A DNA stretch of 64,000 nt from Saprospiraceae bacterium (GTDB lineage: Bacteria > Bacteroidota > Bacteroidia > Chitinophagales > Saprospiraceae), in assembly GCA_016715465.1 (NCBI GenBank), contig JADKAA010000029.1, positions 1,302,001-1,366,000 on the forward strand, given 5' to 3'. How positions within the stretch are numbered: position 1 is the first letter of the stretch; the number at the start of each line of letters is the position of its first letter. A program made the position numbers and the translations under genes. Below are positions 8,998-17,700 of the stretch, one piece after another. Below the pieces are notes generated by a model. The model worked only from the letters and a program-made list of their open reading frames with translations, made no database searches and was not told the origin of the DNA.

Positions 8998-10728
8998 CTA
9001 GTTGAAACTCATTAACACGTCGGCAAAAACACCGGCTGCCGTCACCTCTGCGCCGGCGCCCGGTCCCCTGATGATTATTGGTCTTTTGCTATACCTTGAC
9101 GTAGTGATTACAAACATATTGTCGCTGGCCTCGAGATTGAAAAAAGGACTTTCTTTTCCAACTGCCTGCACCGATACGCTGGCCTTTCCATCCAAGGTGC
9201 GACCAATGTAGCGCAGTACCTTTCCTTCACTTTCCGCCTCCTTCATCAGTGATGAAAAATGATTGTCGAATTCAGGTAAGGCCTTAAGGAAATCGTCCAC
9301 ACTTTTAAGTCCCATAAGTTCCGATGGCAAGACCGGATGAAGTTCAACCTCATCAGATTCTATGTCATGGCCCGTTTCCCGGGTAAGGATAATCAGTTTA
9401 CGCCTCACATCGGCACCGCTCAGGTCTTCCCTTGGGTCTGGTTCTGTGAATCCCAAAGACCTTGCTTCCAGGACGAGGTCACTGAATTTCCGGTCGCCGG
9501 TAAACTGATTGAATATATAGGAAATGGAACCGGACATTACGGCCTCTATCTTTAATACTTTATCCCCACTATTGATGAGATTCTGGATGGTGGAAATGAC
9601 CGGTAAGCCGGCACCAACATTGGTTTCATACCTGAAATGTATTTTGCGGTCTGCAGCCAGTTTTTTGAGGGTTTTGTATTCTGCATTGCTGGCAGAAGTG
9701 GCAATTTTATTGGGGGTCACCAGGGAAATGTTACTTGAAAGTATTTGGTGATAAAATGACGGAATGGTCACATCCGCTGTATTGTCGATGAAAACACTGT
9801 TCGACATATTGAGAGAAATCATTTGTTGGACAAAATCAGACATGGCCGCTTCCTGACCTTCATCTTCCAGGTTCGTTTTCCATTGAGCCAGTGGAAGGCC
9901 ATCCTCCACAAACAACATTTTTCTGGAATTGGAAATGCCAATGACATTGAGTTCAAGTTTAAACTGCCGGATAAGCTGATCCCTTTGTTTTTCCAGCTGA
10001 TCCAAAAATTCGGACCCAATGAGCCCGGTACCCACGACAAATAAATTAATCCTCCGGTTATCTGAAAGAAAAAACGAATCATGAATGAGATTGAGTGCCT
10101 TCAATTCATTTTTTTGATCAATCACGAAACTGATGTTAAGTTCAGAAGATCCCTGAGCTATCGCTGTGATATTGATGCCATTTTTACCCAACGACTCAAA
10201 AAGTTTCCCTGCTACACCGGGTACCCTCCGCATGCCCTCGCCTACTACGGCCATCACACAAAGATTTTTCTCTACCAGGATGGCATCAATAAGGTTGTTT
10301 TCAATTTCTCTGGAGAATTCGTCTTCAATACACAAACGGGCTTTTGCCGCATCTTTCTCGGTGACGGCAAAACAAATACTGTGCTCAGAAGATGCCTGAG
10401 AAATGAGGATGATGTTGATGCCACTTCGTCCCAAGGCTCCAAAAAGCCTTGCTGAAACGCCTGGCACTCCCACCAGTCCGCTGCCCTGTAATCGCAACAG
10501 TGCCACATTGCTTAGAGCGGTTATGCCCTTAATGACAGAAGGAAAGTCCTGCGCCACATCGCGATCAATGAGGGTGCCTTTAAATTCAGGATTAAATGTA
10601 TTTTTTATGTAAATGGGTATGCCCTTTTGTAATGCCGGTTGTATGGTTGGCGGATAAATAACCTTTGCTCCAAAATGCGACATTTCCATTGCCTCGGCAT
10701 AACTCAGTGTGGGTAAAGTAAATGCTTT
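8998..10728 (-). CDS. thrA: Aspartokinase/homoserine dehydrogenase, ACT and dehydrogenase part (frameshifted from N-terminal part)
   Basis: This frame carries the second part of a fused aspartate kinase/homoserine dehydrogenase. It begins inside the kinase (KAFTLPTLSYAEAMEMSHFG), has no start codon of its own before the internal ATG at 10689, and continues with two ACT domains (LRLQGSGLVGVPG... and MAVVGEGMRRVPG...). The NAD(P)-binding homoserine dehydrogenase domain follows, with GTGLIGSEFLDQL, TPNKIATSA and GAGLPVISTIQNL. The enzyme reduces aspartate semialdehyde to homoserine in threonine/methionine synthesis; ACT domains normally mediate threonine feedback. Joined with the 10704-11450 part it gives a protein close to the usual ~815 residues. 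The only defect is an A5 run at 10726-10730 (minus strand) where A6 would restore the frame. I think the gene is probably intact in vivo or very recently broken. Confidence 0.9.
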   Translation of the reverse strand, partial: KAFTLPTLSYAEAMEMSHFGAKVIYPPTIQPALQKGIPIYIKNTFNPEFKGTLIDRDVAQDFPSVIKGITALSNVALLRLQGSGLVGVPGVSARLFGALGRSGINIILISQASSEHSICFAVTEKDAAKARLCIEDEFSREIENNLIDAILVEKNLCVMAVVGEGMRRVPGVAGKLFESLGKNGINITAIAQGSSELNISFVIDQKNELKALNLIHDSFFLSDNRRINLFVVGTGLIGSEFLDQLEKQRDQLIRQFKLELNVIGISNSRKMLFVEDGLPLAQWKTNLEDEGQEAAMSDFVQQMISLNMSNSVFIDNTADVTIPSFYHQILSSNISLVTPNKIATSASNAEYKTLKKLAADRKIHFRYETNVGAGLPVISTIQNLINSGDKVLKIEAVMSGSISYIFNQFTGDRKFSDLVLEARSLGFTEPDPREDLSGADVRRKLIILTRETGHDIESDEVELHPVLPSELMGLKSVDDFLKALPEFDNHFSSLMKEAESEGKVLRYIGRTLDGKASVSVQAVGKESPFFNLEASDNMFVITTSRYSKRPIIIRGPGAGAEVTAAGVFADVLMSFN

Positions 10729-11450
10729 TTAACCTTGCGCGGATCACAAGTCAACACACCATCTACATCTGTCCAAATTTCCAATGCATCAGCCTCCAAT
10801 GCTCCGGCTAAAATGGCCGCCGTATAATCCGAACCTCCCCTCCCTAAAGTGGTTGTGAGCCCTCCCACATCAGAGGCAATAAATCCGGTAACCACCTGAG
10901 TCATACCTTTATGTTGATGGAAATGATCGCGTATGAGTGCATTGGTGATGCCAAAATTTACTTTCGCCGCCCCAAAATCTTTATTTGTTTTAATGATGTT
11001 GCGCGCATCCAGATAAGCTGCCTTAAAACCATGCGCCTGAAGCAAGCAGGTAATAAGGTAGTTGGAATTCCGCTCCCCAAAACTCAATACATAGTCCATG
11101 GTACGCGGACTAATCTCCATAACCAGGCCTATACCTTTTAACAAGTTTAGCAGGGTATAATGCGTTTCATCCAATACAGGCTTTACTTCAGCATAACCCT
11201 TTTTACCCAGTAATTCCAGTGCGGCTTTTTCATGTCTGGAAACAAATTCATTATACAATGACTGGTAATTATCTTTGCCGGTTGCCGCCATTTCACTCAT
11301 GGAAATAAGTGTGTCGGTGATGCCGCTGAAAGCCGAAAAAACCAAAGCAAATTCTTCCCCTGCTTTTAGTCTTGGCTCCAGAATCGAAATGATGCTTTTA
11401 ATACGTTCAGGGGTGCCCACGGAGGAGCCTCCAAATTTTAATACTTTCAC
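10704..11450 (-). CDS. thrA: Aspartokinase/homoserine dehydrogenase, aspartokinase N-terminal part (frameshifted)
   Basis: The 248-residue reading frame starts MKVLKFGGSSVGTPERI, the KFGGSS phosphate-binding signature of aspartate kinases. It continues with LSFGERNS and TLGRGGSDYTAA and ends DVDGVLTCDPRKVKK before shifting to a spurious HLLYPH-stop. This is where the family continues with the AFTLPTLSYAEAMEMSHFGA segment found in the next frame. It catalyses ATP-dependent phosphorylation of aspartate, the first step of the aspartate-family pathway, in the cytoplasm. No thrB or thrC follows; the gene is flanked by surface-protein genes. Confidence 0.9.
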   Translation of the reverse strand: MKVLKFGGSSVGTPERIKSIISILEPRLKAGEEFALVFSAFSGITDTLISMSEMAATGKDNYQSLYNEFVSRHEKAALELLGKKGYAEVKPVLDETHYTLLNLLKGIGLVMEISPRTMDYVLSFGERNSNYLITCLLQAHGFKAAYLDARNIIKTNKDFGAAKVNFGITNALIRDHFHQHKGMTQVVTGFIASDVGGLTTTLGRGGSDYTAAILAGALEADALEIWTDVDGVLTCDPRKVKKHLLYPH

Positions 11451-11578
11451 TGTTTTATAATTTCCTGATTAATCCGGATGCTGACATGTGGGTAATGCGC
11501 AATTGTTACCTCGAAGCCTCACCGGAACTGGTACAAAATTAACGCATTGGATCGAATAAATACATCCAAGCCCCGCAT

Positions 11579-14065
11579 TTACTGTTTCACAAACTTAACT
11601 GACTTTATTCCATCGGATATTATGTACATACCCGGCAACAGATGCCCGATGTCTGCACTTTCTGTCCCTGCAAAGGATTGGACCAGCTTGCCGCGCAAAT
11701 CCAGGATGCTGAGTTTGGCCGGAATCTCACCTTTAAGATACAATTGTGATGTCACTGTATTGGATTCCAGGTCCCAGGTAAAGACTGTGAAATTTTCATC
11801 CGTTTGCACCGGCTCAAGGTTGATGCCCAGTTGATCGAGGTCAAAGGTTTGAATGCCTCTGGCGAAAGTCGCCCCGATGAGGGCATTGTTTTCAATATGA
11901 TAATCCATATCAAAAACCGGTATCAGCGGCATGTTGTTGCCCAGCCTTTCCCAAAATGCTCCTCCATTGACAGAAAGGTAAATACCACCATCTGTGGCCA
12001 CAAAAAGAATATTATCAAGACCATTGGGATAGATCAGTACATCATTGATGGCGTAAGGGGGAAGATTGCCCGCTATGGGTATCCAGTTAAGCCCATAATT
12101 TTCACTTTTATAAATGTGGGCTTTGCTGTCATTGTCTTTGTATCCGGTAAGTGTAACATAGACAGTAGCCGGTTTTGCGGGAGATGCCTTTATCGAAGAG
12201 ATGTACCTTGTGGGCAAACCGTTTGTAATCCTGGTCCATATATTGCCACCGTCTCTGGTTTGCCATACCATGGCGTCACTAGTGCCACAGTACAACACCC
12301 GGGCGTCAAGTGGAGATTCACTTAAGCAGGTGAACTGATGAATAATGGCCGGTGATGAAGGATCAACAAGGACATCACTGATAGGCTTCCAGTCCGGGAT
12401 TACTCCCACGTCGGATTTATAAAATCTGTCCGTTCCCGTATATAATACATCCGGGTCGTGGCTGCTGATGATGTATTGCATGTCCCAATGGCGACTACCG
12501 CTCAACCCATTGGTGGCATTATCCCAGTCATTGCCCCCATCTGAAGTCACGGCTATATTGCCACGTTGGGTCTCCACATACATGACCTCTGAATTGTCAA
12601 GCCTGAAAGCCATCTGAAATCCGTCACCACCCCAAATGCGTTGCCAGCCATTTGTTGTAGCTCCATTTCCGGAAGAGGTGCCATTGTCCTGGGCTCCTCC
12701 GTAATAGGAGTCGGGTTGATGAGGATTGTAAGCAGTTCTGTAAAATTGGGTCGTGGGAATATTTTCAACATCTTCCCAATTTGGCACCCCATATAGATTA
12801 CAGCGGTAAAGGCCTCCATCCGTGGCCAGATAAATGCTGTCTCCAGAAAAAATAAGGTCGTGTTTGTCTGCATGTGGGTCCTTGAGGTAATCATTGTCCC
12901 CAGCATCCTGCCAAACACCACCATTGGCATTATACCGATAAATACCTACACCCAGTAAGAACAGGTCATTTTCATCGCTTGGATTAACCTTCAGTTTTCC
13001 AAAATACCACCCAAATCCACCAAGCGCACTGCCCGGTAATCCGTTGTCGGTACCCATGGTATGCAAGGTCCAAATATCACCTCCATCGGTAGTTTTATAA
13101 ATTGATTCCAGGTTGAGGGTATTGGCATTTGTATATTGAACATACAATACATTGGGATTGCCTTCTGATTGGCAAATGCCCATGCGTGTAAAATTTCCAG
13201 TTGGTAATCCATTGCTGAGTATTTCCCAGTTTTCACCTCCATCGTCACTCCTGAAAATTTTTGCATCAGGACCGGAGACAAGAGATTTATTGCTGTTGCG
13301 AATGCGATTCCAGCCGATGGCATATAGCCTGGAAGGATTGGTTGGATGAATAATTAAATCTGATACTCCTGTACTGTCATTGATAAGCAATACTTGTTTC
13401 CATGTATTTCCGGCATCGGTAGATTTATATACACCCCTGTCACTGTTTTTAAGAAAAGGGGTGCCCATCGCGGCCACATAAATGGTTGATGGCGCCGATT
13501 TATGAATGGCAATCCTGGAAATAATTCTCGTTTCACCCAGGCCTTTGAATGTCCAGGTTTCGCCCAAATCCGCGCTTTTGTAAATTCCACCGCCAGCCCT
13601 TGGGTAACCAGATACGTTTGGATCACCGGTACCTGCGTAAACAATATTTGGATTTAAAGGATCAAAAGAAATGCTGCCAATACTTTGCCATATCTGATCA
13701 TCAAATACCGGCTGCCAACTCTTACACCCGTCCAGCGTTCGCCATAAACCACCGTCTGCAAAACCGGCAAATAAAATTTTTGAATTTAACGGATGAATGG
13801 CAATAGAATTGATCCGGGCGCCTATATTGCCCGGGCCCTGTAATTCCCAGCTCCCATTGGTTCTGTTACCCATTTTGATCTGCTGAAGAGCCTGATGATG
13901 AGCCCTTGACATGGCCTCAAAATCGGGAAATTGTGCCGGGTACTGTTTGGCTATAAATAGCTGTTCTGCCGGTTCAACCTTTGGTGTTGAATTGGTATGA
14001 AATTTGGGATGACAGGCACCGAGGAATAGGATGAGTAGAGGGAGATAAATGGATAAATTTTTCAT
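11579..14065 (-). CDS. BNR/sortilin-like repeat lipoprotein with T9SS type A sorting domain
   Basis: I use the ATG at 14065 because it directly precedes a lipoprotein-type signal (MKNLSIYLPLLILFLGAC, Cys18); an upstream ATG at 14116 would bury it. The mature part is a beta-propeller array with Asp boxes (KSADLGETW, KSTDAGNTW, RSDDGGENW, KTTDGGDIW, QTRDGGNIW), similar to the protein at 1987-5250. The C-terminal ~75 residues are a type A sorting domain (LYLKGEIPAKLSILDLRGKL, then DIGHLLPGMYIIS, ending VKFVKQ). It should be exported to the cell surface by T9SS. Having both a lipobox and a sorting domain is unusual: either the lipobox is fortuitous or the protein carries two anchoring signals. 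Function unknown. Confidence 0.8.
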   Translation of the reverse strand: MKNLSIYLPLLILFLGACHPKFHTNSTPKVEPAEQLFIAKQYPAQFPDFEAMSRAHHQALQQIKMGNRTNGSWELQGPGNIGARINSIAIHPLNSKILFAGFADGGLWRTLDGCKSWQPVFDDQIWQSIGSISFDPLNPNIVYAGTGDPNVSGYPRAGGGIYKSADLGETWTFKGLGETRIISRIAIHKSAPSTIYVAAMGTPFLKNSDRGVYKSTDAGNTWKQVLLINDSTGVSDLIIHPTNPSRLYAIGWNRIRNSNKSLVSGPDAKIFRSDDGGENWEILSNGLPTGNFTRMGICQSEGNPNVLYVQYTNANTLNLESIYKTTDGGDIWTLHTMGTDNGLPGSALGGFGWYFGKLKVNPSDENDLFLLGVGIYRYNANGGVWQDAGDNDYLKDPHADKHDLIFSGDSIYLATDGGLYRCNLYGVPNWEDVENIPTTQFYRTAYNPHQPDSYYGGAQDNGTSSGNGATTNGWQRIWGGDGFQMAFRLDNSEVMYVETQRGNIAVTSDGGNDWDNATNGLSGSRHWDMQYIISSHDPDVLYTGTDRFYKSDVGVIPDWKPISDVLVDPSSPAIIHQFTCLSESPLDARVLYCGTSDAMVWQTRDGGNIWTRITNGLPTRYISSIKASPAKPATVYVTLTGYKDNDSKAHIYKSENYGLNWIPIAGNLPPYAINDVLIYPNGLDNILFVATDGGIYLSVNGGAFWERLGNNMPLIPVFDMDYHIENNALIGATFARGIQTFDLDQLGINLEPVQTDENFTVFTWDLESNTVTSQLYLKGEIPAKLSILDLRGKLVQSFAGTESADIGHLLPGMYIISDGIKSVKFVKQ

Positions 14066-14185
14066 TCTTTTATAAATAGTTGGCATAAAAATATCATTTT
14101 GTGTTTGCCTCACCATTTTTATGCGGGCAATTATTCAATTATTAAGTCTGAGAGACAAATTGACTTACTTTGACTTTTAATGTCA

Positions 14186-14599
14186 TCATCTGGAATAATC
14201 CAGTTCAGTAGTCATGAATTTGATCTTCCAACTGCCTCCGCTTTTTGACCAAATGATGCGAAAGGCACCATTATACACTTTGCGACTGCCGTTGCTTATA
14301 ACCTCCTGAATAAAAGTTCCGGTATGGGTGGCCAGACCGGAAGTGACCACCACTTTATCTGTTGTGGACACATAGCGGGTAACCTTTGTTTTTGAAAACC
14401 CGCTGAGGTATTTCCTTATGGCATCATGACCTTTCACATCTCCAAAGATACCATCGACCTCATACAGGCTCAAAATGCCATCAGTGTCCATGTTTATTAT
14501 GGCTTTGTCATACTTATCCATTAAAGCCAGTATCTGGGTCTTGTCTGCAGATTGCAGCTGCCCAAAAAAGAAAGTTTGAATCAAAATCAAACACAGCAT
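14186..14599 (-). CDS. Secreted NTF2-like (SnoaL/DUF4440) protein
   Basis: The 137-residue protein has an N-terminal hydrophobic segment (residues 1-15, MLCLILIQTFFFGQL) and then a single NTF2-fold domain. The helix ILALMDKYDKAIINMDTDGILSLY, the GIFGDVKGHDAIRKYL turn and the final strand pair FRIIWSKSGGSWKIKFM match the SnoaL-like/DUF4440 family. Members bind or process varied small ligands; none can be named here. A TATTTTTG box at 14624-14631 supports this start. It lies upstream of the BNR lipoprotein gene on the same strand, with about 120 bases between. Confidence 0.65.
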   Translation of the reverse strand: MLCLILIQTFFFGQLQSADKTQILALMDKYDKAIINMDTDGILSLYEVDGIFGDVKGHDAIRKYLSGFSKTKVTRYVSTTDKVVVTSGLATHTGTFIQEVISNGSRKVYNGAFRIIWSKSGGSWKIKFMTTELDYSR

Positions 14600-14623
14600 A
14601 TAGAAGTATTTTGAACAAAATTA

Positions 14624-14631
14624 CAAAAATA
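14624..14631 (-). promoter_or_regulatory. Candidate -7 promoter element (TATTTTTG)
   Basis: On the minus strand TATTTTTG matches TAnnTTTG about 25 bases before the ATG at 14599. No convincing -33 TTTG is present at the right distance, so this is weak support. Confidence 0.3.
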
Positions 14632-14669
14632 ATAACAGACCATTCACAGGAAAGCGTTAAGGACAATAT

Positions 14670-14697
14670 AAAAAAAGGCCGACAAATTGCCGGCCTA
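14670..14697 (-). terminator. Rho-independent terminator of the 1530-residue T9SS gene
   Basis: AGGCCG and CGGCCT pair around a 9-base loop (14676-14696) and are followed on the minus strand by a run of seven T. It lies about 45 bases downstream of the stop at 14741. Confidence 0.7.
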
Positions 14698-14740
14698 TCA
14701 GTCTCAAATCGGTTTTATTGTTGGAAATAAGTTAAAGTCA

Positions 14741-17700
14741 TTAATTCATTCTGAGCAACTTTTTGATCTCCTTTCTCTCACCTGTAGCGATGTGAAGGAA
14801 AAACACACCCTTGCGATCACCCAATTGTTCTTTATCAATTCTAAGCTGATTAACCCCTGCACCATATGGCCTTACCTGGCTGTATATTCTAGACCCTGTA
14901 TTGTCAAAGATGGAAATTTCTACTTTTGCATCTTCAGCAACAAAAAACTTGACATCGGTCTGATCCACAAATGGATTGGGAGTGTTTTGCTGTACGGTCA
15001 AAGCTTCCATGCCATTTTCAATTCTCATTAAAAGCTGTCTTTGCTCATAACTGGTATTAACCCATGCCTGATCAAATCCATTTTCGATCATGGCTATGGA
15101 CTGACTAAGTTTGCCAGATTTTTTTGATTTGAACTGTAATATAAACAGCACACCTCCACTGCGAACGGATAAGGGACTTTTTTGAACAATTGCCATTTTC
15201 AACTCTCCCTTTACAACATTGTATGTATATTCTTCTTTTGACAAAGTAAGCTGCTCTTCCATGATGCCGGTAAACTCAAGTAAATCGGTATCAAATTTGA
15301 ATCCAAGTTGCAAGCCTCGCAGTTCACCTCCTTCAGCCAGGGTGACAGGAACATTGACATAGCGCGCTTCCTCAAAATAATCCTCTGCAACGACAATACC
15401 ATCCTTTTGAGGTGTGCGCAGCTCGGAGTCTGTTTGACTTAACAAGTTACTCACGGTGCCATTGACATCTCCGGTTTTAACGGCCACAAAATCTGAATTC
15501 ATCATATTGGCATCCACCGCATGCAGGTCTATTTCTTCCGGGAAATTCCAGGGTGCAGAAGGATCAGCAAATACATATTGTTTCTCTACAAATCTCCAGG
15601 ATGTATTTCCCTCGATATTATCATCAATGCCCAAAATCAGTTTGCGCAAAGCTACCAGGTCCGATGCAGTCACTTTCTGATCATTGTTTGCATCTGCTGC
15701 AATTATCTTATAAGATGATTCCAGTTTTTTTGAACCCAGTATATGTCTTTGAATCAACACCAAATCCAGGGTTGAAATTCCATCCGCCCAGTGTGTGTCA
15801 TAATTCGGCTTCAGGGTATAATCATTGTACATTTCAAGGTTGCTTATTAAAAATGTACCTGTGAGATCGGTCTTCGCAGTCGTCACAACGGAGTCGCCGG
15901 AAATGCTCAACAACGCATCTTTAATCATGGCATTATCCTCTGTGGCAATTCTACCGGCAACACTTACCGTAGGAATACTGTTTCCTCCCCCGGTTGACGG
16001 ACATAAATTTTTGTGATCTGTAACCAGAATAAAGGTATTGCATCTGGACTGATTTCCATCGTTATCAGTAACCCACATGCTCAAATGGTAGGTTCCTGTA
16101 TCCTTGCACATCAGGGTTAAACTTTTGTTGTTGGTATTGGCTGAAAAGGAATACCTGAGCTCAGATTTAGGCGTACAATTGTCATAACTCTGATTATTGA
16201 AATCACTTGCCCATATGGCTGCAGTACCACCCGTACCATTGTCTTCCAGGTTGGTGGACAACCCATACATACACACTGGTATTGGTGCTTTGCACTCCTT
16301 AACGGTCACGGTGAAAGAACATGTTGTGTCATTACCGCACCGGTCTTCCACACTCCAGGTAATGCGATGAATACCTCTTGCCATTTTAAGGCTGAATGTA
16401 TCGCCAGCTGCCGAAACATCTGTACTGCCATTGTTATTATAATCTATCTTATAGCCATAAACCAGATCCTCCAGATCGGTACAATCGTCCGTGGCATGTG
16501 CTCCCAGTGATACGGTGCCGTCACAATCTGAATTTAGTGCACAAATGACCCGGTCTGCACACGAAGACACAAATTCAGGCGCCTTAGTGTTGCGCAAATG
16601 TATATTTTGAGTGTGGTACCAAATTCCTATATTGGTATTTGATACATACTGAGCCCAGTCAATTACTTTCCATTTTCTCTTGATAAAGACACAACCTGAG
16701 TTTGGCTCATCAAAAATTTGATCGTCAAAACTAGATACAGGCAGCGTACAAATGTCATCATTGTTAAATATCGGACCTCCTGTTACCGATGTATCAGGAG
16801 GGATCGAAGTGCAATCATAATAAAAAGTATCACGTGGCCATTTGATGTCATTGAGGGTAAGTGGATCGGCATCCACAATGGTAATGACCTGCTGCGCGCT
16901 TACCGTGTTACCACCTCCGTCGGTAACCACAAATCTGCGCACGATATTTCCAGTGTGGTTGTGCAGGCGCTGGTCAAAGATAGGTAGTGTGGTCAGTTTC
17001 AGACTTTCCGGACAATTGTCATCTACAAAGCCATCGTATTTTGGGGCTACAAATAATACATCTTCAATTTCAATTTCTGATCTGTCTGATTCAAAAAACA
17101 CGATGGAGCCAAATGCTTCCAGATCTGATAAATCCAACGGATAATCACAACTTATGGTAATATTGGGAAGCGGTTCTACAATAACCGGTTTTAATTTATC
17201 CATAACCTTAACCTTGACCATACATGTTTGACTATTGTTGGCTGAATCTGTAACCCTAATGGTAACCATTCTTTCTAATCCTACATCGGCACAACAATAC
17301 CTGATCGTATCTGCAAACTGAGTTGCGTTTGCTGCGCAAACCGTTTCCATTCTTCTTCCCTTTATGGTGAGAGGTCCCGGGCAATTGTCATTGGTGTTTA
17401 AAACCAGGCTCGAGGCCAACAGATAATTATCACCATAACTCAAATTCACAACCAAAGAATCTTTACAGGTGAGCTCCGGAGCTTCATCATCAAATACGTT
17501 AATGATTTGCTGGGTGCTTGCTGTATTTCCGCATGCATCGGTTACAGTCCAGATTACTGAAGTGGCCCCGATGGCAAAGACGTTTCCTGCGGGACTTCTC
17601 GTAATTGTCAATGGCGCAGTACAATTATCAGACGTCAATGGGTTGACCAAACTAATCGTAGCCTGACAGACGCCGTTGTCTGTGCCCACGGTGATGTCTT

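Noticed and set aside
10722..10735. Programmed -1 frameshift in thrA
   Set aside because: The context T AAA AAG lacks the full X XXY YYZ pattern for tandem slippage, and ThrA is a continuous frame in all families I know; a missing A is simpler.
11804..12325. 173-residue plus-strand frame
   Set aside because: It is antisense to the BNR lipoprotein gene, whose repeats explain the open frame.
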